Source: Malania oleifera
Taxonomy: Eukaryota; Streptophyta; Magnoliopsida; Santalales; Ximeniaceae
Direction of reading: 5' to 3'
Assembly (NCBI RefSeq): GCF_029873635.1
Contig: NC_080423.1
Span: forward strand, 96,681,025 to 96,745,024
Length of the DNA: 64,000 nt
A model generated the notes under the pieces. It searched no databases. It was not told where the DNA came from and was given only the letters and a program-made list of their open reading frames with translations. Position 1 is the first letter of the stretch. Each line of letters opens with the position of its first letter. Shown in pieces: positions 37,138 through 47,030 of the stretch. Made by a program: the position numbers and the translations under genes.

Positions 37138-37199
37138 TGAGGGTTCTAGAAGCTGTGCGGAGCCCACGCGCTGTGTGGGGTCCACAAGCCGTTTGAGGG

Positions 37200-37918
37200 T
37201 TACAGGAACCCGAGCTAGCAAGGCACCGGATATGTGGATCCGAGCTAGCGTACCAGAGGGGGTAACTTGCACAGGATGTAAGAATCCGAGCTAGTGTACC
37301 AGGAGAAGTGGGGCCCACAAACCGTGTAGGGCCCAATGGAGATATGTGGGGCCCACAAGCAATGTGGGGTCCACGAGCCATTTAAGGGTTATAGGAACCC
37401 GAGCCAACAAGCACAAGCATGCCAAAGGAGGTAACGTGCATCGGATGTAAGAATCCGAGCTAGCGTACCAGAGCAGGTAACGTGCACCGGATGTAGGAAC
37501 CCGAGCTAGCGTACCAAAGGGGGGTAACGTGCACCGAATGTAAGAATTTGAGCTAGCGTACCAGGAGAAGTGGGGCCCACAAACCATATGTGCCCAATTG
37601 AGATATATGGGGCCCACAAGCAATGTGGGGTCCATGAGTCATTTAATGGTTATAGGAACCCGAGCCAGCAGGCACAAGCATGCCAAAGGAGGTAACATGC
37701 ATTGGATGTAGGAATCCGAACTAGCGTACCAGAGCGGGTAACGTGCACCGGATGTAGGAATCCGAGCTAGCGTACCAGAGGAGGTAACATGCATCGGATG
37801 TAGGAATCCGAGCTAGCGTACCAGGGGGTAACGTGCATCGGATGTAGGAATTCGAGCTAGCGTACCATATGGGGTAACGTGCATCGGATGTAGGAATCCG
37901 AGTTAGCGTACCAGGAGA
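37200..37918. repeat. 46-bp tandem repeat, about 9 degenerate copies
   Basis: The unit contains GGAATCCGAGCTAGCGTACC followed by GGTAACGTGCATCGGATGTA. Clean copies sit at about 37757, 37803 and 37850 (45-46 bp apart). Interrupted in the left part by GTGGGGCCCACAAGCAATG segments. Confidence 0.8.
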
Positions 37919-38160
37919 TGTGGGACCCATAAGCCATGTGGGACTTACAAAGATGTGTGGGGTCCACAAGCAGTGTGGGACCTACAAGGATGTGTGGGGT
38001 CCACAAGCAGTGTGGGACCTACAAGGATGTGCGGGGTCCACAAGCAATGTGGGACCTATAAGGATGTGCGGGGTCCACGAACACCATGGGACCTATAAGA
38101 ATGTGTGGGGTCCACAACCAGTGTGGGACCTACAAAGATGTGTGGGGTCCACAATCGTAT
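37918..38160. repeat. 37-bp tandem repeat, about 6 copies
   Basis: The unit GTGTGGGGTCCACAAGCAGT plus GTGGGACCTACAAGGAT recurs head to tail. It contains the half-palindrome GTGGGGTCCAC. Confidence 0.85.
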
Positions 38161-38219
38161 GGGAAGGTTTTGACATGAGGTCTCCTCAAAAAGGCCTAAT
38201 TAAAATTGGGGTGTCTACA

Positions 38220-38261
38220 CAGGGTTTGCTTTCATAACTATCATGAGAGAGAGAGAGAGAT

Positions 38262-38310
<49 letters not shown>

Positions 38311-38394
38311 TGAACAATGGATGCCCCCTTCCCCTTGATGTTGTGCCAAGACTCCTCATTTATAGGGGTCTAGGCAATGCAAATTGGAGCGCAA
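38220..38394 (-). promoter_or_regulatory. Minus-strand promoter-like segment of an unidentified, interrupted LTR
   Basis: On the minus strand CCTATAAATGAGGAG (about 38368-38354) is followed by a leader with a long (CT)n run (+ strand GA at 38249-38309). The sequence continues upstream across the Tekay solo LTR at 43653-43860, where GGCCCACGAGAAGCAG follows. The pair looks like one LTR or promoter split by the later insertion. Confidence 0.4.
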
Positions 38395-38869
38395 TGTAGC
38401 AGCCCAAAAATTTTTGTTCAATTTATCTAATACCACCTATAATGACCTGAATATTTCATACAGCGGAAGACCTTAATAATCAATTACCAGAGTATTAAAT
38501 CATCCCAATATAATAATATCATCTACGACATCATAAATTACATCCCTATCACTCAAAAATCATTAAGACTGTTGACCTTATAGGTCACACCCGGTTTTGA
38601 TAATGACAAATACTCATTATATATCTAATGGGTTTTTGAGATTATGTGCAAAAACCAAAACTGTCAAAATCATAATGCACATGCACATGGAGAAAATGAA
38701 GAGTTGAAAATCAAATCTCTTTTTCTAATGTATTTCATATCTATTTGGTCTATAATAGTAATTAGGACATTTGGTCTGTAATAAACACCCACAACACATG
38801 CATGATTTATCTTGTAAGCTCAAAACCAAATACAAACTAAAAGTGACCATAGAGAGACCTTAGGGTGTA

Positions 38870-39375
38870 TCCTTCGGTCGACCGACACCAGGCTTTTTCA
38901 GTGTCTTGATGTTGGACATAAATGACCCTAGGACACTCACATTTGCACATATGCTTGTTAGGCACTTGGATAGGGTTCATATGTTTCGAAATATGACTGA
39001 AATGCACACTTGGTGCACTTTCGATCGACCGAATTAAGCAGTTGATTTTGCCCTAGTCAACTAAACCAAGCCTAGGTAAACAGTTGACCAAGGCCCCGGT
39101 TGACCGAACCAAGTAGTTCAAAAAGCCTCGGTCGACCGAAACCTCCCTGAGTCAACATTTTGACCATCTGGTCGACCGACCCCTTTTTGTACTCCAACTA
39201 CCTAGTTGACCGAGGGTCCTCGAGAGAAATCTCAGCAGTTTGGTCAACCGAACCTTGAAAAATTGAGAAATCGCCCTCTCCTAGTTGACCGAGCCCTTAG
39301 TTCAAAATTCCCCTGGTCGACCGAACCATATGAGACCTAGTCAACCGAAACATTTCTGGTCAACCGGACCTCTTG
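38870..39375. repeat. Array of about 12 TTCGGTCGACCGAA-like palindromes
   Basis: Copies such as CGGTCGACCGACACC, CGATCGACCGAA, GGTTGACCGAACC and GGTCAACCGAACC recur over 500 bp directly upstream of the TATA box. The core is the SalI hexamer GTCGAC. Confidence 0.85.
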
Positions 39376-39477
39376 GGTCGCTCCTAATTTTTTACCGTAG
39401 TTAAAATATTTTAAACGTCATTAAACTTTTCTAACAATCCCTAATAGGTCCCCAACGGTCAAAAATTCTGATATGTC

Positions 39478-39485
39478 TATATATA
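39478..39485 (+). promoter_or_regulatory. TATA box of the SIRE-type solo LTR
   Basis: TATATATA followed by CCCTTTCATT, about 100 bp after the last palindrome of the array. Confidence 0.55.
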
Positions 39486-40966
39486 CCCTTTCATTTAGGA
39501 GAATTAAGGATTGATTAGCAAAAACAAAAATCCAATTTCTCTCTCAAACTAAATACTTCCTACTGCTCATACTATTTCCAAATCCACTCAAACTTACCTT
39601 CTTCAATTCTTTGAAACATTTGTAAGTGTATTGAGTGTGTTCACTTAGAGGTTTGCTCTCTCATTTTGTGAGTGCTTAAATCGATTTTCCACGATAGCAT
39701 AACCTAAGCTTTCTTAGGAGGCTTTCCTAATAAGCCTACCCTAAGAAGGCTTGTAGTGAACTTTCGAGTGTTGCATTCTCATTGCAATATCTTAGGAAGT
39801 TTCTATTTGTTTTTGGCTTACAAAAATATTTTCAAACGTACTCAAATATCTTGTGATATTCATATTGATATATTTGTGAATAGATATTTGTGTGTGTTAT
39901 ATTAATCTTTGTGGCAATATCCATTCAAGTATATATCATTTGCTGAAATACAGAGATTACATATATCTTGCAAACCAAGCATATATATTATTCACGTGAT
40001 TGACATATTCTACTATTTGAGATATTTAAATCTTGCATGATATCTTTGTTTGAGCACCTTGATTGAGAACATCTTGAAATACAAGATTGCTTGTTGACAC
40101 TCTCACGTACTTACTACATTGATAGAAAATATCTTTAAGACTTGAACTATCTAAACCACATTGAGCTTACATTTTAAATCATCTGTGGTATTTGTGATTG
40201 TGCGCATTTGGGGTACAAATTTTTTTTACGTGAAAGCACCCTTATATTGTACCTTTTGATTGTATATCTGAGAGATTCCAGGCGTAGCCTGAGGGTGCGG
40301 TAATCCAGCCTAGTAAGGATTGGTGTAAAAGTTGAGGTCAGCCCTGTGCTAATTTGACCTGGTTTATATAGGTGTCGCTCCACCCGTTTAAGTGAGCAAG
40401 TTATTGTGATAATCCTTGTGCTGGTTAACCAAGGCGGGGACGTAAGTAGTTAGCCGAACATCGATAACATATCTGCATGTCACCCTCTCTTTATTGCTTT
40501 CTGGTGCATGTGCTGTTAATTAATCTGCTTTATTTTATTTCTGATATATTTATATTACTTGCACTAGATTGACCATAGAATTATGAACATACTGTTGTTG
40601 GGAGGAATACCTAGGGAATAAATTTTAAAATACCAATTCACCCCCCTCTTGGGATCACAGTAAAGTTAACAAAGACATAATAAAATAATGCAATTCTAGG
40701 TAAGACCTTCTATCCCACTCACGCTTCTACTGCACTACTCCGATCACTGGTATCCTCCATGTCAATCTGTAAAATGTTAGAATTTTCATGAGATGAGACA
40801 CCTCTCAGTAAGTGGGGATAAGTTATTATCACTGTGTGGCAAGTGAATTGTCATGCAAAAAAGATATAAAAATTTATTAATGCACTTTTACTGTAATATC
40901 ATTAATACTGTTTTCACGTTTATTGAAATATCATTAGTATTGTGCTCACACTTATATATCTATCTA

Positions 40967-41015
<49 letters not shown>

Positions 41016-41019
<4 letters not shown>

Positions 41020-41270
41020 AAAAATACAAATTTCCATTTCAAAACGTATTTTAGCTCACCAAATACTATTTTCTCATAAATCTACATACATGCCTTTATA
41101 ACTGTAACTCGGTATAAAATCATATTTATATATATATATATATATACATATATCTAAAAATACAAATTTCCATTTCAAAACGTATTTTAGCTCACCAAAT
41201 ACTCTATTCTCATAAATCTACATACATGCCTTTATAACTGTAACTCGGTATAAAATCATATTTTTGTATG
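41016..41270. repeat. Direct duplication of about 125 bp
   Basis: The stretch TATCTAAAAATACAAATTTC through GTAACTCGGTATAAAATC occurs at about 41013-41128 and again at about 41150-41262, nearly identical, separated by a (TA)n run. A longer (TA)n run precedes it (40968-41017). This is a local duplication inside the Tekay-like LTR. Confidence 0.85.
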
Positions 41271-41424
41271 TATTCATAACTTAGTATAGGATCAAATTTT
41301 TGTATATATAATCAAAACTCTGTATAACACTGTTGTACCATATTGTTGCACAAAACTATCATAACATAATTCTATAATAATCTGTCATAACATGACTCTA
41401 TAATAATCTGTTGTATCATCATAA

Positions 41425-42215
41425 TCTACACTATTCATCCTCATGTTGACCCGTATACGAGGAGGATACAACCTCAGGCCCGTGTATGAGGAGAGAATAC
41501 TACTATACTCATACTTTATCGCGATGGATTCCTTCATGTATGTAAATCATCTGTTATATATACCTAATAGAATCTTCCCTGATTAGTCATTCATATCGTC
41601 ATATACTGCTCATACTCACGCTGACTTGTATACGAGGAGGATAACCTCATGTTGTCCTATATACAAGGAGGGACTCTACTATACTCATTCTCATGCTGAC
41701 CTGTATATAAGGAGAATAATCTCATACTGACTCATATATAGGGAGGAACTCTGCTATACTCATCTTCATGCTGACCTATATACAAGGAGAATAATCTCAT
41801 ACTAACCTATATACAGGGAGGGACTCTGCTATACTCATCCTCATGCTAACCTGTATACAAGGAGAATAATCTCATACTGACCCATATACAAGGAGGGACC
41901 CTACTATACACATCCTCATGTTGACCTGTATACAAGGAGAATAATCTCATACTGACCCATATAAAGGGAGGGACTCTGTTATACTCATCCTCATGTTGAC
42001 CTTTATACAAAGACAATAATTTCATACTGACTCATATACTGGGAAGGACTTTGCTATACTCATCCTCATGCTAACCTATATACAAGGAGAATAATCTTAT
42101 ACTAGCCCATATACAAGGAGGGGCTCTACTATACTCATCCTCATGCTAACCTGTATACAAGGAGAATAATCTCATATTGACCCATATACAGGGAGAGACT
42201 TATACTCATCCACAT
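41425..42215. repeat. 76-bp tandem repeat, about 9 copies
   Basis: The unit contains CTATACTCATCCTCATGCTG, ACCTGTATACAAGGAGAATA and ATCTCATACTGACCCATATA. Each unit holds two related sub-units (CTGACCTGTATAC-AAGGAG and CTGACCCATATAC-AGGGAG), so the array has an older half-length period of about 38 bp. Directly after it (42230-42410) is a looser series of ATCACGGCA-type repeats. Confidence 0.85.
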
Positions 42216-43315
42216 ACTTCGGTATATAACTGTCATTCATAACTTATCACGGCATAAAACTAGCTGAACTATCACGGTACTTAGTCGGCTGAACTATCAC
42301 GACAAAAAGTCAACTGAACTGTCACGGCACTTAGCCGACTAAACTATCAAGACATAAAGTCTGCTAAGTTGTCATAGCATATTGAACACGGCATAAAGCT
42401 GGCTAAACAATTATATCATAATTTCTAAATTAAACCATATTTCATGATATCACAATATCCATAACTCTATATATATATATATATTCTTAACTCCATATAA
42501 AACACAATTTTATATATATTCATAACTCCGTATAAAATCACATCTCTGGGTAAAACTATCATGTCATTATACTATATAAAACTATACTTTATTGTACAAA
42601 TCCATAAAATATGCTAACGAGTTTATTTATACTGTATCATATATATTTACTCATGCCACACAATTTGAGTGATAATTCATTTATAAATCTACCTGGAATA
42701 ACTATATTTTTTTGCTGAAAATAATTATATACTCAACTCTGGAGACCTACTTAAATTCAACAACTGATTCTTCCCAAACATACATATAATAATTAATTCA
42801 AACTTTCTATTTCCGTAAGCCTGATAATTCAAAAAGTCATATATAATATTTCTATAATCACATGCTTTATTTTTAATCAGTTAAACTTTTGAAAATACTT
42901 GACATAATTTATTCCCCTTACTTGCTTACTAAAGATACACTTGCAGAGATCCTAAAATAATGTTTGCAGCAGTTGGAGCACGAAACCCAGGTTTTTCCTA
43001 AGTACATATATCCCATGTAAAATCATAAGTCTCCATACCCATAATTTCATATCATGTATTATCCAAAAATTCATATATGGTAATCCCGAAATCACATGCT
43101 ATAATTTAACCGGTAGAATTTCCTAAAATAACTAACATAACTTATTTTCTTACCTTAGCCTCAAAGTGCAGCCTAAGATCCCCAAACTACGAATTTGCTC
43201 CGATTAAAATGTCGAGGATTGAAGTTGAAACCCTAATATAGTGTCTGATCATCGATTTGGCGGAGATTCAAGGTAGAAATTGAAGAGAGAGAAAAGAGGA
43301 TGTCACAACCCTAAG

Positions 43316-43316
<1 letters not shown>

Positions 43317-43375
<59 letters not shown>
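43317..43375. repeat. (GA)n microsatellite
   Basis: About 27 GA units inside the Tekay-like LTR. Confidence 0.95.
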
Positions 43376-43378
<3 letters not shown>

Positions 43379-43859
43379 AAGATTTCTTCAAATAAAATGA
43401 GCTGACCCCTATTTTCCTGAAACCGTCGACGGTTTAGTCTTTTACCAAACCTCTTTTTTTACTGTTTTACCTTTACTACTGGGACTCAGTAACTCAAAAC
43501 CGTCAACAGTTTCCCTGAACTTCACAAAACCGTCGACGATTTGGTCTTAAACCAAACCTTCTCCCTTCATTTCTAAAATATATTTATTGTTCCATCATTA
43601 AGGGGTTTTATATATATCCACTTATATGTATATTATTTTCCAAGGTGTTACACGCAAGGCCCACGAGAAGCAGAAAATATCCTAACAGAAAATATTCCTT
43701 CCTCCTATATGCGCTTTCTGTTAATGGGGTTTGGGAGGGAATCATTTCCCCAACGCGTACATGCTTCCCCCTATACGCGCTTTCACGTGGTTATCAGTTC
43801 AAAATAGAATTCTGGTTAGGGACAATTTGTAGAAAAAAAAAAAAAAAAAAGGTTGGTAC

Positions 43860-44451
43860 ATCACATATTTCTATCATTTATGCAAACAACATTCGAAAGA
43901 TGTGAATCATTTGTTCATCCATTATCCTTATGCATGGAATATTTGGTTTATAGTTCTTGGTATCCTAAAGTTGCAGTGGGTAATGACATTCTCCTTTAAT
44001 AACCTGATCAAAAGTTGGGGACTTTTTAAGCTTAAAAGTCCTCTAAAGAATCTCAAAAGATCTGTCCCGACAACGATGGTTTGGGGAATATGGAAGGAAA
44101 GGAATAGTAGAATTTTTAAAGATCAATTTAGGCCATGTACAGATGTAACCATAAAAATTATGAACAATCTTTTTTACTAGAGTTGTGTAAGTGTGCATCT
44201 GGCTGATTCGAAGTGGGGTGATTTCATGTAGGTGATGGCTTTCCTAGGGGATTAGGGAGAAGCTCACTTCATCCATCTACTCTTTGGGGCCTAGCTAGGG
44301 AAGTCGGTTAGCATACTTTTCTTTGATGTTTTTTGTTAATACTCTTGCTATTTTTTATACTTATTGTTGCTACCTTCGTGTTGTTACTTAGGGTTCAAGT
44401 TTCTTGATTGAGCTCCTTACTCTTGGCTATAATAAAATTTATCTTTACCTC

Positions 44452-44460
<9 letters not shown>
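43860..44460 (+). pseudogene. 5'-truncated L1-type LINE 3' end (zf-RVT region)
   Basis: The frame 43902-44180 and a short stretch before it read a plant non-LTR reverse-transcriptase C-terminal zinc-binding (zf-RVT) segment: NHLFIHYPYAWNIW, then VPTTMVWGIWKERNSRIF. The first Cys pair is damaged. A 280-bp 3' UTR follows and ends in AATAAAATTTAT plus a (TA)n tail at about 44456-44493. The rest of the LINE is absent, as is usual for 5' truncation. Confidence 0.8.
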
Positions 44461-44494
<34 letters not shown>

Positions 44495-44498
<4 letters not shown>

Positions 44499-44945
44499 AT
44501 ACAAAGATATTATATTAATGAGTAAACTTTAGATTACTATTTACAAGATAGTTATCCTTGTCATATGTCACCAAGAACAATGGCATGAATAAGCTCACGA
44601 CTCGTGACATATGACCATGTCCCTTGCAATCCCTCTCTCTCTCTAGTTGGGCACCAATACTTACTACATGCATGTTTCACACATAGGTACGGAAATGGAA
44701 TAAGATGAAACAAAATCAAATTTATCAACCATTTAAAATTCCATTCCACTCTTTTTGTATAGCATTCACCATTTCACGAACCAAACATGGCATTAGAGTA
44801 TTGGATTGTTATCTCCATGATTCCATTCATTTGGCAACAACAAATCTTGCATTAATTCATTGTAAGTGCCTACTCCTTCTTCCAGTTAAACTAGATGGCC
44901 CTTAAATCTTTATCTTTTTCCCATTAAAATTTTAATTGTAATAGG
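44495..44945. other. No recognisable feature
   Basis: AT-rich sequence with short unsupported frames on both strands; no motif recognised. Confidence 0.5.
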
Positions 44946-45515
44946 CTTTTTTTTTAAAAAAAAAAAAAAGACGGCACCTCCTAAACTTTATTAGAAAACC
45001 CCTCACTTATGGTGGAGGAAAACCGTGATTACAATTTTGAGCTTTTGGGACAATAAAAGCAAAATTCCAAGACCCTAAAACTAACTTAACCAACATAAAT
45101 CAAACCAAAAAATCAAACACCAACAGCCAAAAAACTAAAAAACTAAACCACTAAAAGAGTAATAACATAAAACATCATGAGCGCAAAGAATGAAAACCCA
45201 ACAAGTCCAATCGAATCATTCCCCCGACTTGCTGAGGAAGATCATCTTGACAACTATATGATCGAGAAATACCAGATTCATCCTGTTTGGCAAAAAAATT
45301 TACACTTTTATTCGCCTCCCTGTAAATATATTCCACTTTAAACTGTATGCCTCTTAATGCTAGCACAAGTTCTTCTCACAATTCCCATAAGTTCCAAACC
45401 GAGCACTTCCCAAAATTTATCCACTGAACCAACAAAACAGAGTCACATGCAATCTCCACTTGATCAAATCTGAGATCTTTGCACAAGTTTAACAAGCTTG
45501 CAATATATATTATAT
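44946..45515 (-). pseudogene. LINE 3' end with RNase H-like domain
   Basis: On the minus strand an RVT_3 (plant L1 RNase H-like) C-terminus is readable: EIACDSVLLVQWI, a stop, then VEYIYREANKSVNFFAKQ (45366-45175 and upstream). The match to the usual REAN..AD.LAK motif lacks the Asp. The 3' UTR carries AATAAAGTTTAGGAGGTGCC, typical of these LINEs, and ends in a T run then an A run at 44946-44972. It is truncated at its 5' side near 45515. Confidence 0.78.
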
Positions 45516-46284
45516 TTGGTTTCACACATCATAAATTAAATAAAAATTTCAAATTAGTGATGGGATAAAATATATACCACATCTGCCTCCTAAAGATTGT
45601 TTGTTAGATATCAAGGTCCAAGTGTAATTTGCGATTGCAATGAACAAATAGAAAACCAAATTTTCTTACATTTTCCCTTTGCACATTATATTTGGTCAAG
45701 TTATTTTAGTCTCCTTCCTTTTTCTTAAATCGTGCTCGAAAAACTCAATCTATATAGTACTTAATAGATAGAGCGACGCAACTATAAAGTAGTGTATCAT
45801 TTTATGTCTAATCCCTAGGAAGAGAATATAGTAATATCATACGTCTCTCTACGAGTCATTTAAGTTTGCTACTTTCATGGTAAAAGTAAGTAACATAAGA
45901 TTTTAATCTTGAGAGCTAAACAAGGTGGGAAAAGATGTATATAGCTAGGAAGGAAATTAACTATCCTGACTATGAATAAGTTGTGTCCGCATCCAATTAA
46001 CCCAGCGAACCAGGGGGGAAACCGCCACTCCATGGATTTGGTATCGCACCGGGGGTCAAAAGGACTCATTGGTGGTAGAAGTTCCCACTTAAAAAAAAAA
46101 AAATAGCTATCCCTCCTCTTGCATATTTATGCAACTTTTAAGGCTTCCATTGATTAAAAAAGAAATGTGACGACATAATCGCCACATCCCATCAATGCGT
46201 GTAGCCTAGGGGCATGTGCGCCAACTAATAAAATGCAGGCATGTAAGCAGTTCCACACAAACTTATATGGCATCTTCTTGTTGG
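45516..46284. other. No recognisable gene
   Basis: AT-rich spacer between the LINE remnant and the MULE. Short frames at 45875-46069 and 46225-46407 have no recognisable domain. Confidence 0.5.
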
Positions 46285-46397
46285 ACGGGGGCACATACCA
46301 TTATATACAGAGTTTTTTCTCATTTTATAATTAAGAAGAAATAAAATATAAAATAATACTCTAATTAGGAAATTTTTTCCCAAACTAATGCTCACGT

Positions 46398-46643
46398 AAT
46401 CTCGCAACTTAATGCTGCGAGATTTAAAAGCGAAGCCAATGAGGAGCTGACACGTGGCAGCGTGCAGAGAAAATCTCGCAGCTTCATGCTACGAGATTTA
46501 AAAGCGAAGCCAATGAGGAGCTTATGCGTGGCAGCGTGCAGAGAAAATCTCGCAGCTTCATACTGTAAGATTTAAAGACACAGACAAACATGGTGGTGAC
46601 ACGTGATGGTGGAAAAATCTCGCAGGTTAGTCCTGCGAGATTT
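46398..46643. repeat. Left-end array of four palindromes, 70-74 bp apart
   Basis: Palindromes at 46398-46425, 46471-46499, 46545-46573 and 46615-46643 have arms AAATCTCGCAG and CTGCGAGATTT around a 5-7-nt loop; the last has perfect 12-bp arms. Spacers contain AAGCGAAGCCAATGAGGAG and CACGTGGCAGCGTGCAGAG, with an ACGTG core. A fifth, weaker copy is at 46822-46850. Confidence 0.88.
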
Positions 46644-47030
46644 GCGCTATTACCCTTCTTTGCAAATTTAAATTGAAATAATAAACATTCCCTTTTATTA
46701 AATTTAATCATAACTTTCCCTTAAAACTATAATTTAAACTTAAATTTTAAATTTTAAATTGTAAATATATAATTTTAAAAAAAAATTACCTAAAAAAAAT
46801 TATTGATTATAAATAATGGGAAAATCTTGCAGGTTAGTCCTGTGAGATTTGCGGCTCTATTTACTCCCTTCTTTGCAAATTTAAATTTAAATAATAAACA
46901 TTCCCTTTTAATAAATTTAATCATAACTTTCCCTTAAAAATATAATTTAAACTTAAATTTTAATTTTTAAATTGAAAATATATAATTTTTAAAAAAAAAT
47001 TTACATAAACGAAATGATTGATTATAAATA
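46612..47030. repeat. Tandem duplication of about 206 bp inside the MULE left end
   Basis: 46612-46815 (palindrome plus AT-rich stretch with CTTCTTTGCAAATTTAAAT and TAATCATAACTTTCCCTTAA) is repeated at 46818-47030 with minor changes, including the palindrome with C-to-T differences in both arms. Confidence 0.85.

Larger units (their letters stand above)
36700..38219 (-). mobile_element. Partial LTR with Tat-like terminus and several internal tandem repeats
   Basis: On the minus strand the segment begins TGTAGACACCCCAATTTTAA at 38219, the same start as the LARD LTR at 5197. The body is different and contains 37-bp and 46-bp tandem arrays, GTGGGGCCCACA palindromes, an (AAT)16 run at about 37090-37137 and a roughly 100-bp duplicated stretch at 36900-37070. 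The other boundary is not resolved: no matching target duplication was found for candidate ends. Open frames on the minus strand here are repeat by-products. Confidence 0.55.
38570..40671 (+). mobile_element. SIRE-type copia solo LTR, 2102 bp, TSD AAGAC
   Basis: It starts TGTTGACCTTATAGG and ends AATTCACCCCCCTC...GTTAACA. AAGAC flanks both sides (38565-38569 and 40672-40676). A palindrome array with core GGTCGACC lies at 38870-39375, a TATA box at 39478-39485. No internal sequence remains. It sits inside the Tekay-like solo LTR and so is younger than it. LTRs A and B share its end sequences but not its body. Confidence 0.9.
38395..43652 (-). mobile_element. Solo LTR (Del/Tekay-like Ty3/gypsy), TSD CGCAA, interrupted by a nested solo LTR
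   Basis: Ends are TGTAGCAGCCC (38395) and AGGTGTTACA (43652). CGCAA flanks both sides (38390-38394 and 43653-43657), a perfect 5-bp target duplication. Removing the nested SIRE LTR (38570-40671) plus one duplicated pentamer leaves about 3.15 kb. CTTCCGCTGTA lies near the 38395 end, as it does near the 3' end of the solo LTR at 9450-11824, so the orientation is minus. The body has 76-bp tandem repeats, a 130-bp duplication, a (GA)n run and CCGTCGACGG palindromes near 43430-43540. Confidence 0.88.

Noticed and set aside
36709-37635. Frames of 114-218 codons on the minus strand
   Set aside because: They come from tandem repeats and a trinucleotide run (poly-Tyr / poly-Leu) in an LTR.
36634-38219. 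TGTAACATCC at 36634 as the other end of the LTR that ends at 38219
   Set aside because: Flanking pentamers differ (ATATC and CAGGG), so the boundary is not supported.
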